Shown in pieces: positions 1 to 10,534 of a stretch of DNA of 64,000 nt. The position numbers and the translations under genes are program-made. The stretch is taken from positions 41,892 through 105,891 of the forward strand of contig JAUJNL010000009.1 of NCBI GenBank assembly GCA_030448185.1. The letters run 5' to 3'. The notes beneath the pieces were generated by a model. It was not told the DNA's origin. It ran no database searches and saw nothing but the letters and a program-made list of their open reading frames with translations. Every line of letters begins with the position of its first letter. Within the stretch, counting starts at the first letter, position 1. Origin of the DNA: Cytophagales bacterium. Lineage in GTDB: Bacteria; Bacteroidota; Bacteroidia; Cytophagales; 172606-1.

Positions 1-237
1 CAAAAAGCGGCAAAGACGCAAGTCTTTGAGCGAGCCGGTGCGAAAGAAAAAGTCTAGGCTTCAACACGCTTCCCCGCTACTAGCCTACACTCACCCCGCT
101 TTTGCCGAAATAGGCGAACTCCGCTTCGCTACGGTTCTCCGAGCCTTTCCCCGCATGGAATTTTTTATGTTTTTAAAAACCTCACCCTAAACGAAGTTCG
201 CCTTTTTGGGCAAATCCCTTCCTCAAATACTTCCCGC

Positions 238-340
238 AGGCTGGCCCGAAAACTCTCGTTTTCGTCTCCTCCAGAGAGGGACTTTTAGATTTAGGTATTG
301 TTACTCCCCTCTCAACAGGAGAGGAGCCGGGGGTGAGGTT
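238..340. repeat. Dispersed repeat copy 1 (paired with 20484-20586)
   Basis: aggctggcccgaaaactctcgttttcgtctcctccagagagggactt...actcccctct...ggtgagg shared with the second locus. Confidence 0.85.
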
Positions 341-464
341 TCAACCTGCCCTATAGATCCGTCTTCTTTTTACTTCTCTTATTTCCCACTTCTGTATGCC
401 ATTTTGGTTCTATATGATTTTACTTGATGTACGAAAAGAGTAATTGGGGAGATAGGTAATTTCT

Positions 465-529
465 CGCGGATTAACGCAGATTGAACCGCAGATATTCGCG
501 GATAAAAGATAAATCTGCGTTAATCCGCG
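465..529. repeat. Intergenic inverted repeat (17-bp perfect arms)
   Basis: CGCGGATTAACGCAGAT (465-481) and ATCTGCGTTAATCCGCG (513-529). Confidence 0.85.
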
Positions 530-720
530 TCCTTATCGGCGGAAATCTGCGAGAACTATTGTCTTAGACGAGCCTTCGGGTTCTCTGCGAAGCTAAAATA
601 AACCTATTTCCGATTTATCAAGTAAAATCATATAGAATCTCCATTTTCTATTTCCTGTATTCTCACTCTTACTTCTTATTTCCTACTTCTGTATTCTGTC
701 TCCTAACTCCTTCTACCAAC

Positions 721-741
721 ATCGCAAATCGAACATCGTAC
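721..741. repeat. Intergenic heptad array (ATCGNNN family)
   Basis: ATCGCAA ATCGAAC ATCGTAC then ATTTT, next to the permease stop codon. Confidence 0.8.
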
Positions 742-747
742 ATTTTA

Positions 748-1689
748 TTACTTCGTGCGGCGGAGCAGTACCAAATCCAGCCAGACGGCCGCGATCAGAA
801 TCAAGCCGAGAATGATATCCTGCCAGAGACCGGAAATACGGGCAATAATCATAATATTGGCAATCACCCCCATAAACAAAGCACCGAGCAGGGCCCCAGG
901 AATTTTACCCACCCCGCCAGTCAGGCTGGCACCGCCGAGGATAACGGCCGTAATTACCCTTAGTTCCAAGCCCCGGCCCAGCGTAGACATGGCCGCTCCC
1001 AACCGGGAGGTGAGCAGAATGCCGGCAATGCCCGCCAGCATGGCCGACAGGATAAAGGCGTACTGTTTCATTTGCTTTACCCGGATGCCCGAAAGCTCAG
1101 CCGCTTTTTCGTTGCCGCCGATATAATAGTAACGCCGGAAGAAGACGGTTTTATTCACCAGAAAACTAAACACCCCTACAGTCAGTAGCATATACCAGAC
1201 CGGCATCTGGATGCCCAGCAACCGGGACTGACCAATGGCATTATACCAGTAGGGTAAATTTTGAATACCGGCCCCGGCCACCAGCAAAGCTCCCCCGCGG
1301 AGAATGCCAAGCATGGCCAGGGTCTGAATCATTGGGTTGATGCCTTGATACGCAATTAAATAACCGTTTATCCAGCCTACCAGCAAGGCGACCAATAGGC
1401 CAGCCAGAATAGCTACCGGAATAGGAATCTGATGAAAGTACATCAGGTTGGCCGTCAGTCCACCCGCAAAAGCCACCATAGAACCAACCGACAAGTCAAA
1501 AGCCCCCGAAATTAAGAGCAGCATCATGCCTACGGCTACAATGGTATCAATGGAAAGATTGAGCAGTAATTGACTGAAATTATCAAAAGTGGGGAAGTTG
1601 TCAGGGAAAATAATACTGGCGGCAAGACAGACCATTACAATGGTAATGGCCAGTGAATACACCCGGTCCTGTAACAGTTTTTTCACCAT
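748..1689 (-). CDS. Sugar ABC transporter permease (ribose/RbsC type)
   Basis: 313-aa ORF, multiple TM segments, RbsC-like motifs (GAFDLSVGSMVAFAGG, TAVILGGASLTGGVGKIPGALLG); directly follows the ATPase gene. Confidence 0.93.
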   Translation of the reverse strand: MVKKLLQDRVYSLAITIVMVCLAASIIFPDNFPTFDNFSQLLLNLSIDTIVAVGMMLLLISGAFDLSVGSMVAFAGGLTANLMYFHQIPIPVAILAGLLVALLVGWINGYLIAYQGINPMIQTLAMLGILRGGALLVAGAGIQNLPYWYNAIGQSRLLGIQMPVWYMLLTVGVFSFLVNKTVFFRRYYYIGGNEKAAELSGIRVKQMKQYAFILSAMLAGIAGILLTSRLGAAMSTLGRGLELRVITAVILGGASLTGGVGKIPGALLGALFMGVIANIMIIARISGLWQDIILGLILIAAVWLDLVLLRRTK

Positions 1690-1739
1690 AAATGGGTTGA
1701 TAAGGTATTTAGAGGAGTGTTGATGATATATAATTGAAA

Positions 1740-3212
1740 TTACACGGCAGCTAAAGACAGGACCTCTTCTTCAGTAGCCTTTCTTCCTTCCAGTTCGCCG
1801 CTGATCTGGCCTTCCCGAATGACCAGAATGCGGTCAGCCAAGGCCAGCAGTTCGGACAGTTCACTGGATATTAGCAGAATGCCTTTTCCTTGCGCCGCTA
1901 ATTGTCTTAACAATTGATAAATCTCTGCCTTGGCTCCTACATCAATGCCGTGCGTGGGTTCATCCACAATCAGCACCTCCGGATTGACCAATAGCCATTT
2001 GGCTAGTACCACCTTTTGCTGATTGCCGCCACTCAGGTTCACTACCCTTTGGCTCACGTCCGGCGTGACTATCCGGAGTTTGTCTTTGAATTGCCGGGCC
2101 AGCTCAGTGGCCTTCGTGAAGTCAAACCACACTCCCTTCAAAGCGGCTTTCAGCCGGGCTACGATCACGTTGTCGGTAACCGTTTTATCGAGAAACAAGC
2201 CTTGTGATTTACGTTCTTCGGGCAGGTACCCGATTCCGTAGTGAATCGCCTGCGATGGATGATGAATATGGAGCAGTTGCTCTTTTAACCTGACTTCTCC
2301 CGACTGCCGGGGCAGGTGCCCAAATATGGTTTGGGCAATTTCGGTGCGGCCGGCGCCTACCAGGCCTGCCAAGCCTAGAATTTCGCCTTTATGCAGGGTA
2401 AAAGTGATGTTTTCGAAACCTTGCCCAGATAAACCTTTAACCTCTAGTAGCTTTTCGCGGGTAGCCGAGGAGGTCCCTGATTGTGCTTCCACTTCCCGCC
2501 CCACCATCATCCGGATCAGATCCTGCGTAGTTACCTCATGGATAGGACGGGTACCTTGATACTTGCCGTCTTTTAGCACGGTTACCCGGTCGGCTATTGC
2601 AAATATTTCCTGCATCCGGTGTGAGATATAAATAACCGACTTCCCTTCGGCCTTCAACTGCCGGATAATAGCAAAAAGAATTTGCGTCTCTCCTTCGGTA
2701 ATAGAAGCCGTTGGTTCATCGAGAATTAGAATATCTGGTTGCTTGGACAAGGCCTTGGCTATTTCTACCATCTGCTTCTGCCCTTGAGACAGGTTTTCTA
2801 CCAGAGAATCAGGCTGTATATCGGCAAGCTTGAGGCTTTGCAGCAGTTGGGTGGTCCGGTCATACAGCACCCGGTAGTCAATAAATCCCCACCGGGTATG
2901 CGGGTGGGTATTGGCAAAAATATTTTCGGCTACCGACAGGGAATCTACCAGGCTCAGCTGCTGATATACGATGGCAATGCCCAGCGCCGCAGCCTGAGCC
3001 GGACCGGTAATAGACACGGCTTGTCCGTTCAGACTGATTTGCCCGGCATCGGGTTGCAAGTTTCCAGTAAGAATATTCATTAGGGTACTTTTGCCAGCCC
3101 CGTTTTCTCCGCATAAAGCATGCACCTCTCCCGCCAGTAGTTGGAACTGAATGTTTTCCAGTGCCTTCACGCCGGGAAAATACTTGCTGATACCGATCAG
3201 TTGCAGACGCAT
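1740..3212 (-). CDS. Sugar ABC transporter ATP-binding protein (RbsA/MglA type, two ABC domains)
   Basis: 490 aa with two ABC modules: GENGAGKSTL, LSQGQKQMVEIAKAL, LSGGNQQKVVLAKWL. Confidence 0.95.
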   Translation of the reverse strand: MRLQLIGISKYFPGVKALENIQFQLLAGEVHALCGENGAGKSTLMNILTGNLQPDAGQISLNGQAVSITGPAQAAALGIAIVYQQLSLVDSLSVAENIFANTHPHTRWGFIDYRVLYDRTTQLLQSLKLADIQPDSLVENLSQGQKQMVEIAKALSKQPDILILDEPTASITEGETQILFAIIRQLKAEGKSVIYISHRMQEIFAIADRVTVLKDGKYQGTRPIHEVTTQDLIRMMVGREVEAQSGTSSATREKLLEVKGLSGQGFENITFTLHKGEILGLAGLVGAGRTEIAQTIFGHLPRQSGEVRLKEQLLHIHHPSQAIHYGIGYLPEERKSQGLFLDKTVTDNVIVARLKAALKGVWFDFTKATELARQFKDKLRIVTPDVSQRVVNLSGGNQQKVVLAKWLLVNPEVLIVDEPTHGIDVGAKAEIYQLLRQLAAQGKGILLISSELSELLALADRILVIREGQISGELEGRKATEEEVLSLAAV

Positions 3213-3313
3213 AAGGATGATTAGATAATATGCTGATTCGTTGATGTGCTAATTAGAATATGTGCTGATGTACCAATGAATAGAGTAGGTTATTAGGATA
3301 ATTTTTTACCAAC

Positions 3314-3341
3314 ATCGGACATCGGCAATCGAGAATCGCCC
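3314..3341. repeat. Intergenic heptad array (ATCGNNN family)
   Basis: ATCGGAC ATCGGCA ATCGAGA ATCGCCC then ATTTTTT, next to the oxidoreductase stop codon. Confidence 0.85.
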
Positions 3342-3346
3342 ATTTT

Positions 3347-4372
3347 TTACAAATACACTACCTGACCCGTCCGGGCTGATTCGTAGGCAGCATATACCAG
3401 CTGAATCGTCTTGAAATTATCCTCGCCGGTGGTTTCGGCCTTGCCCGTTCCCTGAAGGTCGCTTAATAAATTCCGGTTACAATCCACAATGGATGAATGA
3501 ACTACGGAGTAGGCAGGATCAACCCAAGGGTACATCACCGGCTTTGCTTCCGTTACTGTAGTGCCTTGCCGGGTAGTTACTTTCAAAACGAAATCATGCC
3601 CCAATACCACCGAGCCGCTTTCTCCTTCCACCGTCACCAAAGTTTGCGGAAAAGCTTCCCGTTCCAGAATGGAAGCGTATGACATCTCGGCGTAGCAAGT
3701 CAGGCCACCCTGCATCTGCATCAACACATTTGCCACATCTTCGCCTTTAATCTTTGGATTGACGCTTGCCGTACGGCAAAACAACAATTGGGCCTCCCCA
3801 AACACGAACCGGCATACATCCAGCACGTGGGAACCAATGTCAGTCAAGATAAACTCTTCCAGTTCTGCCAGAAAAGGCTGATTATCAAATACCGGGAAGG
3901 CTGAGCTAAAACTTACCCGGGCCCGAAAGGGTTTACCGATCTGACCGGAATCAAGGATTTCTTTCAATTTCCGGAGGGGAGCCTGCCAACGGAAATTTTC
4001 GTGGATGTAAAACTTCACCCCGGCTTTTCGGCATGTCTCCACCATCGTACGGGAAGAAGCCAAACTGGGGCTCATCGGTTTCTGGCAAATTACATCTAAT
4101 CCTCTGGCAGCCGCTTTTTCCGTAAACAGGGCGTGAGTATCCACGTCAGTAATAATATCTACAAAGTCTAATTCTGCCGCGTGCCGGTCCAAAAGTTCGT
4201 CGGGGTTATCGTACACGTGGTCTACCTTAAACTTTTTGGCCAACTCTTCGGCTCTGGCACGAGTCCGGTTATAAAAAGCTACTGGTTCGGCTCCTTCCAG
4301 TTCTTTCCAGCCCGAAAGTTGGTAGAAGGACCAGAAGCCCGTACCGAACACGGCAAACTTTAATTTTTTCAT
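3347..4372 (-). CDS. Gfo/Idh/MocA family oxidoreductase
   Basis: N-terminal Rossmann GTGFWSFYQL; VICQKPMSPSL (EKP-like) motif. Confidence 0.92.
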   Translation of the reverse strand: MKKLKFAVFGTGFWSFYQLSGWKELEGAEPVAFYNRTRARAEELAKKFKVDHVYDNPDELLDRHAAELDFVDIITDVDTHALFTEKAAARGLDVICQKPMSPSLASSRTMVETCRKAGVKFYIHENFRWQAPLRKLKEILDSGQIGKPFRARVSFSSAFPVFDNQPFLAELEEFILTDIGSHVLDVCRFVFGEAQLLFCRTASVNPKIKGEDVANVLMQMQGGLTCYAEMSYASILEREAFPQTLVTVEGESGSVVLGHDFVLKVTTRQGTTVTEAKPVMYPWVDPAYSVVHSSIVDCNRNLLSDLQGTGKAETTGEDNFKTIQLVYAAYESARTGQVVYL

Positions 4373-4553
4373 CTTTTCCGTGGAATATTCAAAAAAGGTA
4401 TTACCTTCGCCTAACTCTACTCTACTGTACTATACTAGTTACTATGAGACAAAAATATTCCTTATTCTGACCTTTCAAAACGTTTTGGAAGAAATTAAGG
4501 AAAATCTTGGATTTAACAACTTTAATAGATTGGCTTAGTAGTTATACTGCTCT

Positions 4554-5564
4554 GTGAAAGAAATTCAGCTTAACAAAACTTCTAATCGGCCGAAGTACCA
4601 GCAGATTTTAGAAGGTATCATTGCCTCTATTGAAGAAGGTGCTCTGGCAAAGGGCCAGCAACTTCCCTCCATTAACGAACTGTCTGCCGGGCAGGGGATT
4701 GCAAAAGTAACCGTTGCCAAAGCTTATGAAGAGCTACGGCAACGCGGCGTAATTCTGTCTCAGCACGGAAAAGGATTTTACGTAGCTTCTACCGAGGTGC
4801 GCACCCAGCTGAATATCTTCCTGCTGTTTGATACGCTGAATGCCTATAAAGAAACGCTGTACTACGCCTTGAAAGGGGCCCTGCCCGAAAACTCACAACT
4901 CAGCCTGTTTTTCCACCATTACGATAAAGAACTATTCGAAAACCTGATCACCAATAACCTCGGCCATTACAACTATTACGTAGTGATGCCTCACTTCAAT
5001 GAGGACGTGACCGGAATTATCCATAAAATTCCTCCGGATAAACTGCTGGTGATTGACAAAACCGTAGAAGGACTGGAGGCCGAGGTTGGGGCTGTGTACC
5101 AGGATTTTAAACAGGACATAGTTGATGCTTTAACCTCCGGCCTAGATCTGTTGAAGCCATACCATAAACTAACGCTGGTGCTTGCCAAAGGACAATTCCA
5201 ATTTGTACCGGAGGGAATTCTGCAGGGATTCAGGCAATTCGGGGATACCTATGGGCTGAACTGCGCAGTTGTGGAAACCTTTTCGCCGGAACTGATTAAA
5301 CCAGGAGAAGCTTTTCTGCTTTTCGCGGATCGTGACCTGATTACCTTCATCAAACTTGTGCATGCATCAGGCCTGAAACTAGGCCATAATGTCGGACTCA
5401 TTTCTTACGATGATACCCCAATGAAGGAGATTCTGGAAGGAGGCATTACGGTTATTTCCACTGATTTTGAACAGATGGGCCGCACTGCCGGGCAGTTTAT
5501 CACCCAGAAATCGAGAGTGCAGCAAGCCAATCCGAGCCGGCTGATCCGCCGGAAATCATTATGA
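4554..5564 (+). CDS. GntR family transcriptional regulator with periplasmic-binding-like effector domain
   Basis: N-terminal winged HTH (PKYQQILEGIIASIEEGALAKGQQLPSINELSAGQGIAKVTVAKAYEELRQRGVI); divergent from the oxidoreductase/ABC genes. Confidence 0.9.
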   Translation: MKEIQLNKTSNRPKYQQILEGIIASIEEGALAKGQQLPSINELSAGQGIAKVTVAKAYEELRQRGVILSQHGKGFYVASTEVRTQLNIFLLFDTLNAYKETLYYALKGALPENSQLSLFFHHYDKELFENLITNNLGHYNYYVVMPHFNEDVTGIIHKIPPDKLLVIDKTVEGLEAEVGAVYQDFKQDIVDALTSGLDLLKPYHKLTLVLAKGQFQFVPEGILQGFRQFGDTYGLNCAVVETFSPELIKPGEAFLLFADRDLITFIKLVHASGLKLGHNVGLISYDDTPMKEILEGGITVISTDFEQMGRTAGQFITQKSRVQQANPSRLIRRKSL

Positions 5565-5589
5565 GCCAATCACCTATTTATATACTTCT

Positions 5590-6420
5590 ATGCAATTAGG
5601 AATCAGCACCTATACCTATGGTTGGGCAGTGGGCGTACCGGAAAGTATGCCTGCGCACCCGATGACTGAACTCCATTTGCTGGCTAAAGCCAGAGATTTT
5701 GGTTTGGGACTGGTTCAGTTCGGTGACAACCTACCCCTGCACCAACTGTCTGAAGAACGCTTGGCCTTTTTTGCTCAACAAGCGGCTGATTGGGAAATTA
5801 CCCTTGAGCTAGGAGCCCGGAAACTGACCGACGAACACCTTCAGCTTTACCTTTCCCTAGCCCAGCGGTTCAATACTAGGATGCTACGCTTTGTCATTGA
5901 TGGCCCGGGTTACGAACCTTCTCTGGATGAGATTACCGGCATTATCAAAAATCAACTGCCCCAACTGGAGGGGGCAAAGATTACGCTGGGGCTGGAAAAC
6001 CACGACCGGTTGAAGGCAAGGGAATTTGCCCGGATCATGGAGGCAATAAGCAGTCCGTACGTGGGCATTTGTCTGGATTCGGTAAACTCGATGGGAGCCG
6101 GAGAAGGACTAGAACAAATTGTGGATACCCTGTGCCCATACACCGTCAATCTGCATATCAAAGACTTTGGCATCCAACGGCTTCCGCACCTGATGGGCTT
6201 CCAGATTGACGGACGGCCAGCGGGACAAGGAATGTTGAATGTGCCCTGGCTGCTTTCAAAAATTACTCCTTTCGGCAGATGCAAAACTGCCATTCTGGAG
6301 CAATGGGTCGTGCCGGAAAAAGATATTTATGATACTATCCGGAAAGAAGGAACCTGGGCTGCTCAGAGCATTAGTTACCTGAAGCCTTTTTTTGAAACAT
6401 ACACCTATCCTAAAACTTAA
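5590..6420 (+). CDS. Sugar phosphate isomerase/epimerase (AP endonuclease 2 fold)
   Basis: TIM-barrel motifs LGLENHDRLKAREFARIME, GICLDSVNSMGAGEG, NLHIKDFGIQR. Confidence 0.85.
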   Translation: MQLGISTYTYGWAVGVPESMPAHPMTELHLLAKARDFGLGLVQFGDNLPLHQLSEERLAFFAQQAADWEITLELGARKLTDEHLQLYLSLAQRFNTRMLRFVIDGPGYEPSLDEITGIIKNQLPQLEGAKITLGLENHDRLKAREFARIMEAISSPYVGICLDSVNSMGAGEGLEQIVDTLCPYTVNLHIKDFGIQRLPHLMGFQIDGRPAGQGMLNVPWLLSKITPFGRCKTAILEQWVVPEKDIYDTIRKEGTWAAQSISYLKPFFETYTYPKT

Positions 6421-6425
6421 GTAAT

Positions 6426-7259
6426 ATGACGAAAATCACTTTGATTGGTGCTGGTGGCAAAATGGGTTGCCGCCTCACGGACAATTTCCAGAACTGCACC
6501 CAGTATACCCTCGATTACCTGGAAGTAAGCCCGCAGGGCATTGAAAACCTGAAGCAACGCAATGTTACGGTAAGTGACCAGAAAGAATCCGTTCCGCAGG
6601 CCGATGTAGTGATTCTGGCGGTACCCGATGTTGCTATCGGGGCTATTTCACGCGAAATTATTCCGATGATGAAACCAGGCTCCCTGGTAATGACCCTTGA
6701 CCCTGCTGCTCCCCTGGACGGCGTAATTCATCACCGCGACGATTTAGGATATGTAATTGCTCATCCCTGTCATCCGTCTGTTTTTAATTGGGAACCTACT
6801 GAAAAGGCTTTCCGTGACTTCTACGGCGGTATTTCGGCTAAGCAATCTATTGTAGTAGCCTTAATGCATGGCTCCGAAGCACACTACCAGTTGGGTGAAA
6901 AAGTAGCCCAGGACATGTACCAGCCCATTAAGGACACGCACCGCATTACCCTGGAGCAGATGGCCATTCTGGAGCCGGCCATGGTAGAGACCCTGGCTCA
7001 GACTTGTATGGAGGTAGTAAAAGAGGGCTACGACCAGATCGTGGAACTGGGTGTGCCCGAAGCCGCAGCGCGTGATTTCGTACTCGGCCACCTCCGCATT
7101 CAGATTGCCGTGCTGTTCAAAGAAGTAAATGGGACTTTCTCCGATGCCGCTTATAAAATCAGCAAGCGGGCCAAGCCTATCTTATTCAAGGAAGAGTGGA
7201 AACGCATCTTCGAAATGGACGACATCCGGGAGCAGGTAAAGGATATCACCCGGAAGTAG
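6426..7259 (+). CDS. NAD-binding dehydrogenase with phosphogluconate-dehydrogenase-type C-terminal domain
   Basis: LIGAGGKMGCRLTDN Rossmann start; VVILAVPDVAIG; adjacent to the isomerase. Confidence 0.8.
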   Translation: MTKITLIGAGGKMGCRLTDNFQNCTQYTLDYLEVSPQGIENLKQRNVTVSDQKESVPQADVVILAVPDVAIGAISREIIPMMKPGSLVMTLDPAAPLDGVIHHRDDLGYVIAHPCHPSVFNWEPTEKAFRDFYGGISAKQSIVVALMHGSEAHYQLGEKVAQDMYQPIKDTHRITLEQMAILEPAMVETLAQTCMEVVKEGYDQIVELGVPEAAARDFVLGHLRIQIAVLFKEVNGTFSDAAYKISKRAKPILFKEEWKRIFEMDDIREQVKDITRK

Positions 7260-7294
7260 GCACGATGATGGGAAGGATGAAAGGATGGGTGTGA

Positions 7295-7753
7295 TTACTC
7301 ATCCTTCTTTTCATCTATTCTCTTCAAACTCTCTGAGTTAATGCAGTACCGTAAACCAGATGGTTCAGGGCCATCGGGAAATACATGGCCCAGGTGGCCA
7401 TCGCAGACGTTGCATTGCACTTCTATTCGGCGCATGCCGTGACTGTCATCATAGAGATACTTAATCGCTGCTTTAATGATTGGTTGGGTAAAACTAGGCC
7501 AGCCGGAGATGGCATGGTACTTTTCGGTAGAGTTGAATAAGGGACTGCCACAACCGGCACAAACGTACACCCCCGGATCGTACGACCGGCAATAGGCATT
7601 CCGGTAAGGAGACTCCGTTCCTTTTTGCCGCATCACCTGATATTGCGCCGGGGTAAGTTGCTGCATCCACGCTTCCTCCGACTTCTCTACCCGCCGTTCG
7701 GGTTCCGGATTGCCGTATCGGGCAAACTTAAGTACGTCTATCCAGCGTAGCAT
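7295..7753 (-). CDS. msrB: Peptide-methionine (R)-S-oxide reductase
   Basis: GTESPYRNAYC, YVCAGCGSPLF, SGWPSF, EVQCNVCDGHLGHVFPDGP, RYCINS. Start trimmed to the internal Met (MLRWIDVL...); the ORF track extends to 7807. Confidence 0.93.
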   Translation of the reverse strand: MLRWIDVLKFARYGNPEPERRVEKSEEAWMQQLTPAQYQVMRQKGTESPYRNAYCRSYDPGVYVCAGCGSPLFNSTEKYHAISGWPSFTQPIIKAAIKYLYDDSHGMRRIEVQCNVCDGHLGHVFPDGPEPSGLRYCINSESLKRIDEKKDE

Positions 7754-7766
7754 ACAGAGACTGCGT

Positions 7767-8024
7767 TTACTTTTTATTGGTGGGTTGCAGATCCGACATT
7801 TTATCAAAGACGATACTGTAATGGCCCTTGGTACAGACTTTCAGGTACTGCCCTTCTCCAGTCAGGCGGTATAGGTCGGCCAGCCCTACCAGGTTAGAGA
7901 GCATTTCGTATGCAGGTATTACCGCATCGGTTGTGAGTGTTATTCCAGGAAGCATCAGTTCAATTGTTAATAATGTACTGCTCGTTGGGCTTAGGTCCGG
8001 ATAATCCGTTACTGCCGAAAGCAC
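7767..8024 (-). pseudogene. Relic of a GH127/DUF1680-like glycoside hydrolase
   Basis: Short ORF with AYEMLSNLVGLADLYRLTGEGQYLKVC, resembling the alpha/alpha-barrel motif of that family; no complete gene around it. Confidence 0.4.
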
Positions 8025-8040
8025 CTATTCCGAAAGTATA

Positions 8041-9174
8041 CTACCTTTTGTTGTTGCCTTTGATTCTAAACAGATCAGCGGTGACGTCTGATTTGTTCTT
8101 GCTCCGCTCGGATGATGGGCTGTCATATACCACCATTAGCTTATGATTACTCAACAGGGTCATGCCTTCTGCCCGGTCTTTGCCCGCATTTTCTTCTACC
8201 CCATGTGGGATATCCATGATTCGCTTTATCTGTTTGCGTTGAACGAGTGACTGCTGAGAATGCCTGGTTTTAGGCAAAGCATTGTTCCAGCGGAATAACG
8301 CAATGGTGCCATCAAGGTCCATGGTTGGGCCCGCCAGGAGTAAAAAATCCTTGCCGGCGGGGGTAATATCCCGGATGCCCATACCCGATAAATCAAGGAA
8401 GTGTTTCTTATAGACTAAGCCCTTGGAACCTGTTTTCTTCAGCCCCAGCCGGCGTTTGCCGAGCTTTTTGGTTTTTATTTCCAGTACCATGGCCCAGCCC
8501 CTCAATACAGGCCCTCTTAAGCCCAAAAAAAGCCTTTTTCCGTCCACAGCGAGCCCTTCTATATCCAGGCCGTTATCCTTACCGGGAATACTGAGGAAGT
8601 CTTTCAGGTGGGTGTCCTTTTGTAACGCTTTCATTAGCCGATTGGTCTTCTTATGACCAGTTAGCCGGGCAGCCGTTAGTTTTTTGCCGGGATGATCCGG
8701 ATCGGGACAACTTTTTTTCAAGGTATACTTTCCCGTTTTTTGGTTTTTAACCAGGGGAATCCGGGCCAGTATAAAACGGTTTGGTTCGGCTATTACCTGG
8801 CTCAGGTCCTTAATCTGCTCCTTCCGGGAATCTTCTTCCTGAGGCTGCTTACGCTTCAGGCTATGTGAACCTACTACCCACAGGTAGTGATCTTCGAAGT
8901 CGAGTCCTTCGATATCCATCTCAGACTGCTCCTTTCCCGATAGGGAAATATAGTCGCCCAAGGAGAAAACTTTATGCTTGCTGAACCCCTTTTTGGTCTT
9001 TTTTAATCTTTCCAGACTCGCCCCTTCATCACCTGCCAGGAAAAGGTACTTACCTACTTTTACCAGTGCAGATAAGCCTTCCCGGGGATGCTTTTGCTTA
9101 TCTTTCTTTTTGGAAAGCTTTTTAAAATGAAGGATTGTTGATTCAAGGTGCATATTTCTAGTGAAAAGTTTCAT
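8041..9174 (-). CDS. DUF3616 domain-containing protein
   Basis: 377 aa; DIEGLDFEDHYLWVVGSHSLKRK, NGLDIEGLAVDGKRLFLGLRGPVLRGWAMVLEI. Confidence 0.75.
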   Translation of the reverse strand: MKLFTRNMHLESTILHFKKLSKKKDKQKHPREGLSALVKVGKYLFLAGDEGASLERLKKTKKGFSKHKVFSLGDYISLSGKEQSEMDIEGLDFEDHYLWVVGSHSLKRKQPQEEDSRKEQIKDLSQVIAEPNRFILARIPLVKNQKTGKYTLKKSCPDPDHPGKKLTAARLTGHKKTNRLMKALQKDTHLKDFLSIPGKDNGLDIEGLAVDGKRLFLGLRGPVLRGWAMVLEIKTKKLGKRRLGLKKTGSKGLVYKKHFLDLSGMGIRDITPAGKDFLLLAGPTMDLDGTIALFRWNNALPKTRHSQQSLVQRKQIKRIMDIPHGVEENAGKDRAEGMTLLSNHKLMVVYDSPSSERSKNKSDVTADLFRIKGNNKR

Positions 9175-9372
9175 TGTGATAGTTCAATGGGATGGTTTAC
9201 GAAAACTGCTGCAGATGGGTGCAGTGAGTACTTGTCCTGGCCTTGAGCAGGAGTAGTTGGTGCGTGCATCCGGGAATTATTTATGAAAATGTAGGATATA
9301 CAAAACCTATTCTACCCTAATTGAGTAGTAAGTTCCATTCGTATACGCTCAATCAAACTTTTTACCACAAGC

Positions 9373-10293
9373 ATGCCATCAACGTTGTTACCTAACACTT
9401 ATGAAGTAATTATTGTAGGAGGAGGGCCAGCCGGTTTAAGTGCAGCATTGGTACTGGGACGCTGCCGCAGAAGGGTATTGGTTTGTGATTCGGGAGAATC
9501 ACGCAATGAGACATCTGATTGCCTGACGGGCTATCTAACCCGGGACGGAATTCCTCCGAAAGAATTTTTAGCCATTGGCCGGGAGCAATTACGGCCTTAC
9601 GGAGTGGAATGGAAGAATACCCGGATTGTAAAAGCCCTTTGCCGCCCGGATGGCACTTTTGAGTTGAAATCGGAAGAAGGCGAGACCTTAATCAGCAAAA
9701 AGTTGTTGCTGGCAACCGGCCTCAAGGACTATTGGCCCGAAATTCCGGGGTCTGCGCCTTTCTATGGTAAAACGGTGCATCACTGTCCGTACTGTGATGG
9801 ATGGGAGTCCAGGGACAAGCCTATAGTAGCTTACGCACTTGGAAGTGTAGGTGTGGGTCTGGCCCTTTCACTTAAAACCTGGAGCCCCGATGTCACACTC
9901 TGCACAGATGGCACCAAACGGGTCACCACGGATGATAAGGAAAAACTGGCCCGGAATGGGGTGAAGCTGCGCACGGAAAGAATTATAAGGGCCGAAGGAA
10001 AAGGCACGCAAATAGAACAGTTGGTCTTTGAAAACGGAATCACTATTCCGTGTCAGGCGCTGTTTTTTAACCTGGCCTCGGTACAACGGTCCGACTTGCC
10101 TAGTCAGCTACAATGTGAATTTACGTCTAAAGGCGTCGTAAAATCAGATCTCAAGCAGAAAACGCACATAACCGGTTTGTACATAGCCGGGGATGCCGAC
10201 CGGGATATGCAGCAGGTTATTATTGCGGCCGCTGAAGGAGCCAAGGCAGGCATTAATATCAATAAGGAACTGCAACTGGAAGCGTATGTATAG
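9373..10293 (+). CDS. NAD(P)/FAD-dependent oxidoreductase, thioredoxin-reductase-like
   Basis: VGGGPAGLSAALVLGRCRR, HHCPYCDGWE (CxxC), GLYIAGDADRDMQQ. Confidence 0.9.
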   Translation: MPSTLLPNTYEVIIVGGGPAGLSAALVLGRCRRRVLVCDSGESRNETSDCLTGYLTRDGIPPKEFLAIGREQLRPYGVEWKNTRIVKALCRPDGTFELKSEEGETLISKKLLLATGLKDYWPEIPGSAPFYGKTVHHCPYCDGWESRDKPIVAYALGSVGVGLALSLKTWSPDVTLCTDGTKRVTTDDKEKLARNGVKLRTERIIRAEGKGTQIEQLVFENGITIPCQALFFNLASVQRSDLPSQLQCEFTSKGVVKSDLKQKTHITGLYIAGDADRDMQQVIIAAAEGAKAGININKELQLEAYV

Positions 10294-10534
10294 CTGTCTA
10301 AGTTGGTAATTATGGATGAGGGGTGGTGATAGATAAAAAGGTGTAACATAAGCTACTGTAAGGCCTTTAAGCGGATTGGTAATCCGATTTAGCACCATCC
10401 CTCATTTATGGATGACAAGACGGTGAATTGACTAATTGTATTCCTATTCCCTTTACCTATAAGGTTGTTTTTACGTACAACCGAAGAAGGAAATTTGGAA
10501 AAAGAATTCATTCTTATTTTAACCATTACTATAA

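Noticed and set aside
206-427. Small + ORF in the left spacer
   Set aside because: Lies in dispersed repeat and low-complexity heptad-like sequence; no recognisable protein features.
755-1126. Antisense ORFs overlapping the ABC genes and other long genes
   Set aside because: Mirror the codon pattern of well-supported genes on the other strand; treated as spurious throughout the window.
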